A DNA stretch of 64,000 nt from Eutreptiella sp. 'Long Island Sound 2002' (Eukaryota > Euglenozoa > Euglenophyceae > Eutreptiales > Eutreptiaceae): contig OZ038401.1 of NCBI GenBank assembly GCA_964036045.1, forward strand, positions 32,540,397 through 32,604,396, written 5' to 3'. This document shows, one piece after another, positions 57,101 through 64,000 of this stretch. The notes beneath the pieces were generated by a model, which saw only the letters and a list, made by a program, of their open reading frames with translations, was not told where the DNA came from and ran no database searches. How positions within the stretch are numbered: the stretch's first letter is position 1; every line of letters starts with the position of its first letter. Position numbers and translations under genes: made by a program.

Positions 57101-59018
57101 AGCCGTGACGGAGATCCAGCACAGAAAACAAACGACCTCTTGCCCTCTTGGCGATTTCCTCCTCAATGAGGGGCAGGGGGTGCGAATCCGCCTTGGTTTC
57201 GGCGTTGAGATTGCGAAAATCAACCACCATTCGCCAACCATCAATGGTGTTCTGGTCTGCAGGCGGCGGCTTCGGGACTGTGAAGGGTGCACAGCACCAT
57301 TCGCTGGTCATACAACCCTCAAGCCAACCAAATTCCCTGAGATTTCTCTCGATGACTTTTCTGAGGATCTCATGTTTATGTCCATGGTTCTCATAAGGAC
57401 GCTGTTTCTTCGCCTTGTAACCTTCACGAAGCTTGATGAAGGCTTCACCGAACTGCCCACGGACAGGGGGGTCTTTGATCAACTTCCCCGAAAGGGTTGT
57501 GTCCTTCCGTTCCTCAAAAATCTTTTCTCTTGCCTTGGAACACAATTCAGTGTCAACCTGATCGCCAGGAATTACTGTCGAAAAAACTTTGGCGACGTCT
57601 TCGGCCTTGGCAGGAAGAATCTTCTTACGGATGTCCCTAAAGAGGTCCGTATCAACTGCCTCTTGAAGATAGGTGGGTCGAGTGTCGACATTCCAGAGAT
57701 TATCTTCGTGATCCAGCTCCTCGAAAGGATCTATGAAAGCTTCCACAGGGGGTTTTTCATAAAAAACTCTGAATTTGCAGCGCGATTTAAGATTTTTCTT
57801 CGCCCGTGCACTGAAGATTCTTTTCGATGTCGATCGTATTGGGGAAGAGGGAGACGAGGCGGATCCATTTGACGTTGGATCACCTTGGGTATCTGACGGA
57901 CAAAAATCAGAAAAAATAGATTCATCATCAGTACCACGCTCAACCTCAGATTCAGACCCAACACAGGAATCTGTACTAGAATCAGCATAATTAGAGTCAG
58001 AAAGCTTTCCATCCACCAGGAATGCAAGCGAACTCCAGGACCGCTGTGGCAGGGGACCTGTGTCGTCCCTGGCATACAGCTTAATCTTCCTGGGAAGTTC
58101 GATGTAATCTACACAAATGTCTTGTAATTCCTGAAACCAAGGCTTGTCGTCCCACAAGGGCACAACTAAAATTGCCTGGGTTTTATCTTGCTTGATTTTG
58201 TGGATGACCTGCTGGATTAAGTGAAACGGAGGATTAATCCACAACTTCTTGTCCCATTTATGGGTCCAAGCGTCGCTAAAGTGCTTGTCAAAGCGCTTGT
58301 TCTTACGGTTAGCAAAGGCATCATACTGTGGCCAAAAGGAATGGTGTTCATGAAAATATTCACAAATTGCATCGCGCCATTTGTCGACAACTCTGTAGGA
58401 TGAAGAGTGCCAGCGCGAAGGGCGTCGTGGCTGGGAGTCCCTACGAAGACATTCTAACTCTCGGGAGTAATCGGCACTCCCATTCACCTCTGCAATGGTG
58501 ACATCTTCGCCAAATTTTGGTGTAACTTTTTGCTTCAAAAATTCTTCTGCACTTTTAAACCCTGCGTGCAAAAAACGAAATTCAGGACGCTCCAGGGGAC
58601 CCCACTTCAGCAAAAAACAACGCCGATGACCTACGGGCGCCACCCTGTTCTTGCGAAGCCAAGGATGGCCCAAGTAAAGGTCATACTTTATGTCGGCACG
58701 ATAGAAGTAGTCATCCTTAAGGACAACTTCCTCCACATTACCTTCTTCCCAAAGGTCTTGAGCGACCAAATGAGTTGATATATAACAACCGCGTTGCCCA
58801 CCTGCGAGAGAATGTCCAGAAACTCCCTCGAGGGTAACAGGATGAGGCGACTCAAACACGCAGTCGTCGGGTAAGAACGAATTGGATTGGAGATTTACCT
58901 CTGATCCATTGTCACACAAACAAGTGGCGAGGTGGAAATTTCCCTTGCAATCAGAGACCCACAGCTTTGTGACAAACTGACGGGCCCTGTGCTTGGACTG
59001 TACACCAACCTCGTCCAC
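54150..59018 (-). CDS. pol: Pol polyprotein of the chromovirus (main part)
   Basis: In frame with gag after a UAG. Residues counted from 59018: retropepsin-like protease with CDNGS (D36); a domain at about 225-345 with WINPPF (262-265), a VVPLW segment and a K/W-rich core, resembling DNA N6-adenine methyltransferases; an acidic linker; reverse transcriptase at about 555-800 with YIDD at 700-703; RNase H with D866, E907, D933 and D981; and integrase with a zinc-binding H..H..C..C near 1174-1207 and catalytic D1237, D1306, E1341. A chromodomain lies at about 1536-1580 and may direct insertion to modified chromatin. The last 14 or so codons are encoded by the inserted transposon's terminal repeat, ending in TAA. 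True pol resumes at 47337. Confidence 0.93.
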   Translation of the reverse strand: MDEVGVQSKHRARQFVTKLWVSDCKGNFHLATCLCDNGSEVNLQSNSFLPDDCVFESPHPVTLEGVSGHSLAGGQRGCYISTHLVAQDLWEEGNVEEVVLKDDYFYRADIKYDLYLGHPWLRKNRVAPVGHRRCFLLKWGPLERPEFRFLHAGFKSAEEFLKQKVTPKFGEDVTIAEVNGSADYSRELECLRRDSQPRRPSRWHSSSYRVVDKWRDAICEYFHEHHSFWPQYDAFANRKNKRFDKHFSDAWTHKWDKKLWINPPFHLIQQVIHKIKQDKTQAILVVPLWDDKPWFQELQDICVDYIELPRKIKLYARDDTGPLPQRSWSSLAFLVDGKLSDSNYADSSTDSCVGSESEVERGTDDESIFSDFCPSDTQGDPTSNGSASSPSSPIRSTSKRIFSARAKKNLKSRCKFRVFYEKPPVEAFIDPFEELDHEDNLWNVDTRPTYLQEAVDTDLFRDIRKKILPAKAEDVAKVFSTVIPGDQVDTELCSKAREKIFEERKDTTLSGKLIKDPPVRGQFGEAFIKLREGYKAKKQRPYENHGHKHEILRKVIERNLREFGWLEGCMTSEWCCAPFTVPKPPPADQNTIDGWRMVVDFRNLNAETKADSHPLPLIEEEIAKRARGRLFSVLDLRHGFHQMPLRKDSRPLTCMCTPCGPVQWTVMPMGLKNAPSFFQRMMEDVLFTAHPELRAFVSVYIDDIIIATEGEGLTEAELVALHEKQLNQVLDILDANQLICGPKKGKLFLKSVEFCGSLLENGTRRPSPGKLVAIQKWKRPVTITELRGFLGCCNFYHTFVPNYAKFAAPLTELLKVGRDAGKAGSKVRVKWTDECEEAFHHLKAALCEVATLHVPQFDRPFYIRTDASRYAIGAVLEQVDEATGDNYPLAFWSRKLAPRQMQWSPREQETYAIICALKKYQSWVGTNRVEVLTDHRSLEYWATEHIDTVASPAGRRARWHEFLSLFDLHVSYLPGKHNTVADALSRWAYPASEGLQSTNIHGTEQDRHVIIEWDQEEKKLIRRARMQCAVKQHALPCHDITAISDPAHAHEICTKTLKVVEKVTDPSSGSVKRFDYTRRVSRFRLIQGIKRRDPAKTPPLPKDSLIIRDWTSDYLQDPMFKEVFGNLKSKDAHKDGIFSEYSLDGGKLWMEGKLCVPDALAPRVLNWWHKWESPHAHGRRLWSMIKHRLFGSRLYTHCMKVAAGCAQCAVSTPPSAKKHGHLRPHPIPERLFNRVTSDFFYLGELDDEECHWTNKKVNGVLLIQCRHSGYIQVLPCNIESMTGKAAAKWCAQTWMGGWDVPSEVVTDSGKEYTSEWWRELCARLGIHHLRCEIHSHRALPGERAGRSIINMLRKELASEKDFHWMEVLFALLRRYHNTPLYHGLSPNEIVFGRKKCWWNMPLNNPRPCKDASLFLDDVQRADKTVSKLIDKHQADWLWVQNLGRKNPHNFEVDDRVWLRKSETTLDGDDKLLPLWEGPFAVTARLGENRWRIRVDVSREIDVSGDRLKREIPSPKDRVKPPLWTSKILSDRVIEGGKYELKRILEARRDAKGEWEFLCEWRGFDSSHNNWEPAQSFVHGYTKGFIDFLKKHPEIGVLLTDCLSKPDRHLAHANCTPFWKRRT
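54173..54195 (-). repeat. Terminal inverted repeat, right
   Basis: Exact complement of 47338-47360. It is translated as the false C-terminus of the interrupted pol frame. Confidence 0.92.
54196..54200. repeat. Target-site duplication TGTCT, right
   Basis: Matches 47333-47337. Confidence 0.85.
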
Positions 59019-59147
59019 TACAACAGAAGGATCCGCTGCCGGATCCAGGGGAGAGGAGACAAGCGACCCTACATCAAGTAATGGTCGATCAGGAATCTGG
59101 GGATCATGCCTGAAATCGCCTGGGGAGGGGCGATTTTCGTGGCTCCC

Positions 59148-59150
59148 CTA
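59148..59150 (-). promoter_or_regulatory. In-frame UAG between gag and pol
   Basis: Gag ends TAG followed by GGG AGC, and 43 open codons then lead to the first annotated pol codon in the same frame. This fits termination readthrough as the way to make a small amount of Gag-Pol. The alternative is a nonsense mutation in a single fused ORF. Confidence 0.65.
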
Positions 59151-62100
59151 GGCGCTTTGACCTCCAGTGGCTGCGTTAACATTGTGAACACACCCTGATT
59201 CGTCGACCCACTCATCCTGGAACGGATCATCTGCTGGATTCAAGGCATTTTCAACGTAATCTCGATCCGCATCGGACACCTGATCTGCACCTGAGACCTG
59301 ATCCACACGATGGTTGCCCTTTCCACGTCCACGGCCACGGCCGCCGGATGATGGACCACCACCGTCGCCACGCCCTCTGCCCTTACCAGAGAAAGGGGTT
59401 CCTGAAGGATTTCCCTTACCTTTACCCTGTGATCCTGGAGCATTTCCTTTGTTTGTACCGGATTGAGGGGTTTGGCCTGGATTTCGATTTCCGCCTCCGG
59501 CGTTGCCATTGGGATTTTTCTGGCCGTTCGGCTGCCCACCGGAGCCGGATGGAGTCCGATTTCCTGTGCCTTGGGACCCGCCAGGGCCTCCAGTATTTTT
59601 GTTTCCACCGGAGGGGGTCGGATTCCCTTTTCCCCCCTTTCCACCATGCACCTGTCTGTCATTCCTGTCTGAATTCTGCGGATTACTGATATTTTCACCA
59701 ATCACCTTGTGATCGTAAGGAGACCATCGGTGATTACCAGTAGAATGCGACTTAGCTCGGTTCGTAGAACCTAAAAGAAGGCAGATGCTACAGTGATCCT
59801 GAACATTCCGGGTGTCATTCACCTTTTTGTTGCCCTTTTGGGCCCCATTTTGGGTGTTTTGCTGGATATTCTTGTTTCTCCCAAGACCCTCATGGAAATT
59901 TTGATTGGCGGCGTCGGCGAGCCGCTCAACCTCTTCCCACAATTCCTTCGGGGTGAACGAAAACACCCAGTTCCTGGCCTTCAGGCGATGGCCATGGAAG
60001 CTTACTCCCTTGTTGAGGACTTGGACAAACAAGTCCCGATCCTCGTGTTCATTAAATTTGATTTTCCACGTGTTTTCAGTGATTTTCACCTTGGAAAACG
60101 ACGTGGGGGAGCACTTTTGAAGTGCCTCCCTGACCGTAAACCTGTTGGCCGAGGCATCAAAGCCTTCGACCTCCGCCCACCACGTCTTGACCTTTTCTTC
60201 GGACTGTTTATTCCGAAGGATGGCAGCAGTTTCGGAGGGGATCTTGTCAAAAATCAGATTTTTCAGCTCGGCACTAGAAAATTTTTCGCCTGAATGTTCA
60301 GATTCTTCCACTAAGTTCCAGAAGCGCTGTCTCTTGTCTTGCACTTCGTGAAAGATTAATCGCGAGAATGAAGGAAAATTCTTCAACATCTGGTGGTAAT
60401 GGTCATCTGGCAGCCGGGATCCACGTACCTCCAACTGTTCCCACACCTCATCAAAGGTAAGGGGGGAACTTGAATCTTCACGATCACTCCAGGTCCTGAG
60501 CCAAGTGTTGGCCGGCGCTCCCTCAAGGCAGTCCAAGAGGGCCATCAGGAACTGATCATCTTGAAGTTTTTGAGTCTTAACCCACAGTTTAAATTCCCGT
60601 TGGAACTGAGGCCAACGTCTGGGGTTTCCATTATACTTCGGTTGCTTGGCAACCTGACGAAGTCGCAATGAAGTAGGATTAAGAAGCGAATCCAGCCCAA
60701 CACCGGCCGTAATGGCAGACACCTTTGCGGCATCATTCGCCACACCAGCTCCGGCGAGGGTCTGGGCGAGCAACAGCTGGGCTAATGCATTGGAATCAGC
60801 AGCAGGAGGGACAGTACGGGAGGCAGTTCGCTTGGCATTCTGAGCCTCAGTCCTAGCCTTCGCCGTCCTACTCCGAGATCGAGAGATTGTAACCCTTTCC
60901 TTTAGCTTGGTCCTGCTGATCCTTGCATCGGTGGTCTTGGAGTCCACCGAAGGAGCAATTGAAAAAATTTCTGTCGCCTCCTCCGACGGTTCTGTTGTTT
61001 GTTCCACCGATGATGCGCCCTCAGATCGCATGTGCGTCTTGAAAAGATCTTTTATTCCCAGCGTTTTAATGATGAGTTGCATTTGATCTTTGAGCAATTG
61101 GAGCTCAGAGTCTCGCTGGAATCTGCAAGAGCAGTCGGCAGGACAGTACATACCGTGTCCTGAAGGGCCTGAGCAGGCTGTCGGACCGCTAATCTCAGTG
61201 GTCCGCAGCCAGGAGTCCACTTGGGGAGCTCCTTCGGCCCTAATTTCCAGGCTTGCCTGCCTGGCTGCCTCTAAAATTCCTTCCTCAACCGCGGCGGCTA
61301 GATCGTCGCGGATGGAAACAGGGGGATGAGGGGCGGAGGGCCCGGCAACAGGTGCCTTGGTCTTCTCCTTCGGGAAGGGGCTTGCCTCCCAGATCTGCAA
61401 AAAAATGGCAAAAGAGTCATCTTCTTGAGAACGCCACCACATCCTGGTATTAATTTCTTCCTGAAGTAGGAAAAAATATTCCATTAAAAAATCAGAGGCG
61501 ATTCTTTCTTGTCCTATCAGGTTAGACGTGGCTAATAGACAAAGGGCCTCAAGCGCCTCAAGGTTACGGGTCACTTCTGAAGACAAATGGTTGTCCCATT
61601 GTGCCCAAGAGGCTAGTCGATTATAGGTAGGTACCTCACCTGGACCACCCATCTCAATGTCGTCAATGTCAGCGTCGATGGTCTCAAAATGTGGACATTG
61701 GTAGGGAGTATTGGTACCTGCCAGGTCCGTAAGCTCCACCGGAGCGTTGCCATCGGCGTAGGCTGGCAGATTCCAGCTACTTGATGGCCAATTTCGACTG
61801 GGATCTTGATGGTAATCTGGGCCTCCACAGCTGCTGATTTGTGCCCTTCTTGGGCAGCTTGGGCTTGCGCAAGGCATTCCTCTCAAGGGCTCGTTCGCAC
61901 AGCACCAGGGCAACGTAATCGTTACTTCTCCAGGAGCGGCGGAGTCTACGGGGCCGTACTGGGGAGCTAGCTGTGGTTGGGACACCAAAGGAACAACATT
62001 CAGGTAGCCTCTGCTACCATGAAAGTGCTGCCCTGGGTCGTTGATGGTGCCGGAGGGCTCGGGGCCGGCAAGACCAGTGGGGCAGGCACGCGAGGAGTCG

Positions 62101-62183
62101 ACCTGAACGCTGCTATTGGGGGTAGAACCGGAGACTCGAACACCAACGGAGGCGAGAGCAGCAACAACAGAAGCAAGATCCAT
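59148..62183 (-). CDS. gag: Gag polyprotein of the chromovirus
   Basis: 1,011 codons ending at TAG 59148-59150. The first 55 or so residues are encoded by the 5' LTR, and the frame then reads straight through the PBS. A retroviral-type capsid region lies in the middle (PKYNGNPRRWPQFQREFKLW, then a DCLEGAPANTWLRTW stretch). A single C-x2-C...H cluster follows (CSICLLLG...HSTGNH) in place of a standard CCHC knuckle. The C-terminus is Gly/Gln/Asn-rich with RGRGRGKG, likely RNA-binding. The next ATG inside the frame is about 100 codons in, so initiation there cannot be ruled out. Confidence 0.88.
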   Translation of the reverse strand: MDLASVVAALASVGVRVSGSTPNSSVQVDSSRACPTGLAGPEPSGTINDPGQHFHGSRGYLNVVPLVSQPQLAPQYGPVDSAAPGEVTITLPWCCANEPLRGMPCASPSCPRRAQISSCGGPDYHQDPSRNWPSSSWNLPAYADGNAPVELTDLAGTNTPYQCPHFETIDADIDDIEMGGPGEVPTYNRLASWAQWDNHLSSEVTRNLEALEALCLLATSNLIGQERIASDFLMEYFFLLQEEINTRMWWRSQEDDSFAIFLQIWEASPFPKEKTKAPVAGPSAPHPPVSIRDDLAAAVEEGILEAARQASLEIRAEGAPQVDSWLRTTEISGPTACSGPSGHGMYCPADCSCRFQRDSELQLLKDQMQLIIKTLGIKDLFKTHMRSEGASSVEQTTEPSEEATEIFSIAPSVDSKTTDARISRTKLKERVTISRSRSRTAKARTEAQNAKRTASRTVPPAADSNALAQLLLAQTLAGAGVANDAAKVSAITAGVGLDSLLNPTSLRLRQVAKQPKYNGNPRRWPQFQREFKLWVKTQKLQDDQFLMALLDCLEGAPANTWLRTWSDREDSSSPLTFDEVWEQLEVRGSRLPDDHYHQMLKNFPSFSRLIFHEVQDKRQRFWNLVEESEHSGEKFSSAELKNLIFDKIPSETAAILRNKQSEEKVKTWWAEVEGFDASANRFTVREALQKCSPTSFSKVKITENTWKIKFNEHEDRDLFVQVLNKGVSFHGHRLKARNWVFSFTPKELWEEVERLADAANQNFHEGLGRNKNIQQNTQNGAQKGNKKVNDTRNVQDHCSICLLLGSTNRAKSHSTGNHRWSPYDHKVIGENISNPQNSDRNDRQVHGGKGGKGNPTPSGGNKNTGGPGGSQGTGNRTPSGSGGQPNGQKNPNGNAGGGNRNPGQTPQSGTNKGNAPGSQGKGKGNPSGTPFSGKGRGRGDGGGPSSGGRGRGRGKGNHRVDQVSGADQVSDADRDYVENALNPADDPFQDEWVDESGCVHNVNAATGGQSA
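62008..62019 (-). other. Primer binding site, initiator tRNA-Met
   Basis: TGGTAGCAGAGG on the element strand, directly after the 5' LTR. It is the complement of CCUCUGCUACCA, the 3' end known for animal-type initiator tRNA-Met, so the host probably has that tRNA end. Confidence 0.85.
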
Positions 62184-62551
62184 GTTGAGTGTTATCCGGC
62201 AGAAAATCCCAGTCTATGAAGAAAATTGATGCGGATTATTCTATGCACATCTGAGTGTCCATATCTGTCTGAAAAGATTTAAATAAATCCAATTGTGAAA
62301 AATATTTGGCCGATCTGGCCCGCGAGCGCGCGTCAGCGGCAAATGGCGATTCCAGCTAAATGATCGGAACGCGGCGGATTTACGGCGAATGGACCGCGGA
62401 ATCAGATCCGGTATCTCAGAAATATATAGGTCTGATCCTGAGACTGAGCTGCGAGGCGGCGATTCCGCCGAAGCAAAGAAAATGACCAAAATGTAGCCAA
62501 TCTGGACAGAATGTCTGAAAATCTGAGCAAATGGGGCTAGCCGCACTTACA
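62020..62551 (-). repeat. 5' LTR of the chromovirus
   Basis: 532 bp with TG...CA ends, about 99% identical by eye to 44915-45446. It contains a TATA-like box and the gag start. Confidence 0.92.
62421..62428 (-). promoter_or_regulatory. TATA-like box in the LTR
   Basis: CTATATATTT on the element strand, about 240 bases before the gag ATG. It is also present in the 3' LTR. Confidence 0.55.
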
Positions 62552-62601
62552 GTCTGCAGAAGAGTGCTCACTGCACCTGTCAGTAGACTGACACAGGGAA
62601 A

Positions 62602-63120
62602 TTAGTTTCGCTTCTTACGCTGGGACATAGTCTCAGCACGGGTTAGTAGCTGCCCCTCGTTTTTCTCAACGAGGTAAGTGCGGAAGATGGGGTTGATACT
62701 CCCATCTGGTTGTATGAAGGCTGACATAGGTTCCCAGGTCGCCTCAGATAACCCATAGCCATCCCGCAGGGTTAGGAATTTCCACCCCTGTTTATACTCG
62801 TGGCGAGCAATACCTGCAACCACGTAGTAACCATCGACTGCCATCTCATCGGCAGTCATCTTTTTGAGTTCGTCTGCCTCCTCTGGACTGGCAGCGTTCT
62901 CTAGGTCTATACGCTCAACCTCACTGTCGCTGAGGCGCCACTCATCTCAAGACAAGTTGTCAGGGGAGTGATAGTGCCTCAACTGCTTAGGTGCACACAG
63001 CAGTTCACCACCTAGACGTGGACTGCACCTGACATGGATCCTGGATCCATCTATCCTGATGATACGATAGGGTCCAAAGTAAGGGTCCTGTAGGCAGTTA
63101 CGTGGCCTAGGGATGCAGAT
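62602..63120 (-). pseudogene. Fragment of an older chromovirus pol (integrase end and chromodomain)
   Basis: A minus-strand frame encodes DPYFGPYRIIRIDGSRIHV, typical of the segment after the integrase core, then HYHSPDNLS. An in-frame TGA at 62947-62949 follows, then an acidic linker and a chromodomain (YYVVAGIARHEYKQGWKFL through SEATWEPMSAF). It ends near 62602. The sequence differs from the 54150-59018 element, so it is a separate, inactive remnant. Confidence 0.7.
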
Positions 63121-63247
63121 TCGCAGCGAAATGAATTTGAATTCGCCGAATTCGCTGCGAATTCGTTCGCAGCACGAATTCGCTGCGAATTCGGCCTGAA
63201 ATTCACAGTACTGCGAATTCGGGGCGAATTCGCTCTGCGAATTCGCA
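63114..63247. repeat. GAATTCG-rich cluster
   Basis: Eight GAATTC hexamers lie within about 105 bases, many as GCGAATTCGC, mixed with TTCGCAGCGAA words. The cluster can fold on itself in many registers. It adjoins the old chromovirus fragment. Confidence 0.8.
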
Positions 63248-63271
63248 GGCGACAGCAAAATGACCACGCGT

Positions 63272-64000
63272 GCGCCGTCTTTTCTCCAGATGAAAACCTA
63301 ACTTTGAATTGTGCCCTGCAATAATTTTTTTGACTTTATACAATTAAAACCATGATCATTGTGCTTTGATTAACCCATTCAGTTGCTTGTGCGGTGCCTG
63401 CGTACTCGGTCTCGAGAAAAGAGCTTGTTTTTGACTTTTGAACGCACCGCTGTCTCCGCCTCGTTGCAGTGAACACGACGGTGCATTCTGTTCCTCCCAA
63501 AACCGCACCAGTTCGGAGAAAAACGCGTCGCGAACTTTTAATTTTCGAACTTTTTTTTTCGACTTTGGACAGTCAAAACGTGTTTCCCCTTGCCTAACCT
63601 TCATTTTGGTACACTCCTTGCCCTCGTCGGCTCCGTGCACGCAGAGGAATCCTTGTTACGAGGTTCGAAAAAGTCCAGATTTGACAGTGTACTGTAACGG
63701 TCACATAGTGATGATTATTGAGCATCATGACAATAATAATGTTAATTGAATGCCCATTGCTAGTTTGCTTTATGTTTCCCTTGTATATATATATACCTAC
63801 CTACCTACCTGGCCACGTCGTGGCCAGGTAGGTAGGTAGGTATCTTCGGGAGCTCGGGATGCCTCCTTTGACATTGCAGGAAGAAGGTCTTACCAAGGGG
63901 ACGTCCTGTCCCTCCCACTGCCCTATGTCAGGTGCCTCTTGAGCCGCTCCCGCATGTGCTTGGGAAGGCATTGTCGCGGCCACCCGGTCCATGTGTCTTA
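63272..64000. other. No supported gene
   Basis: Apart from the hairpin at 63793-63843, only short frames occur. Confidence 0.45.
63793..63843. repeat. Perfect 25-bp inverted repeat (hairpin)
   Basis: Arms ATACCTACC...GGCCACG and its exact complement surround one base (T63818). The outer part is four tandem CTAC units, and a short TA run precedes it. It could extrude as a cruciform or act as an RNA hairpin. Confidence 0.9.

Larger units (their letters stand above)
44915..62551 (-). mobile_element. Ty3/gypsy chromovirus with nested DNA transposon
   Basis: On the minus strand: 5' LTR 62551-62020, PBS 62019-62008, gag, in-frame UAG, pol (protease, Dam-like domain, reverse transcriptase, RNase H, integrase, chromodomain). 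The end of pol is then interrupted by the transposon at 54195-47338, and continues with the rest of pol, a 3' untranslated region of about 1.6 kb, a polypurine tract and the 3' LTR. Without the nested insert the element is about 10.8 kb. Frame and target duplication are both consistent across the insert. Confidence 0.9.

Noticed and set aside
54150-59018. Overlapping plus-strand ORFs, for example 307 codons at 56949-57872
   Set aside because: They are shadows of the pol frame, which has clear retroelement domains throughout.
3710-59150. Reassignment of UAG to a sense codon, suggested by in-frame UAGs at 4073, 36111 and 59148
   Set aside because: The long intact frames (gene A, gene B, gag, pol; thousands of codons together) contain no other UAG, which would be very unlikely if UAG were a normal sense codon. 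Local explanations are enough: readthrough, nonsense change and decay.

Overview
The window is nuclear DNA of a eukaryote, most likely a unicellular alga or other protist; the species cannot be named from the sequence. The evidence is spliceosomal introns with GT...AG ends, a recognisable U2 snRNA 5' domain, a chromodomain Ty3/gypsy retrotransposon primed by initiator tRNA-Met, tRNA-headed SINE-like units, satellite DNA with long poly-G tracts, and very low host gene density. There is one assembly gap (15501-15700).

Layout. 1-4600 is GC-rich, with direct repeats, a 113-bp tandem repeat, an alanine-coding minisatellite and weak Ala-rich ORFs. 4600-15300 is mostly non-coding, with one plausible exon (about 9.05-9.64 kb), a degenerate tandem array, the U2 snRNA-like locus and a GT-rich array. 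15.34-22.29 kb is a satellite of about 192 bp per unit, interrupted at 19765-22118 by an insert with a 20-bp target-site duplication; the insert carries a 717-codon ORF with alveolin/articulin-like Val-Pro-Val repeats. 22.3-33.6 kb holds only low-confidence ORFs. 33.7-38.95 kb is a decayed copy of a two-gene transposon. 39.2-42.24 kb is framed by inverted repeats of about 430-480 bp, with two tRNA-like heads in or near it. 44.9-62.55 kb is one nested structure. An older chromovirus remnant lies at 62.6-63.1 kb.

Nested structure. A Ty3/gypsy chromovirus on the minus strand runs from its 5' LTR (62020-62551) to its 3' LTR (44915-45446). Its PBS matches initiator tRNA-Met, and a polypurine tract borders the 3' LTR. 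Gag and Pol are in the same frame, separated by a single UAG. A 6,858-bp DNA transposon (47338-54195) is inserted in the end of pol, with 23-bp perfect terminal inverted repeats and a 5-bp TGTCT duplication.

The element of greatest interest is this DNA transposon. It carries gene A (665 codons, intact) and gene B (five exons, 881 codons). A GC-rich palindrome with core GTGCGCGAGGCCTCGCGCAC occurs ten times: in three of the four gene B introns and in the non-coding spacers, but never in coding sequence. The decayed copy at 33.7-38.95 kb has the same gene order and the same palindrome placement, but its palindrome has changed flanks (TTGCGCGAGGCCTCGCGCAA). I do not recognise either protein or the family. 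The likely reading is an undescribed transposon superfamily or lineage whose protein-binding site is dispersed through the element and kept inside introns.
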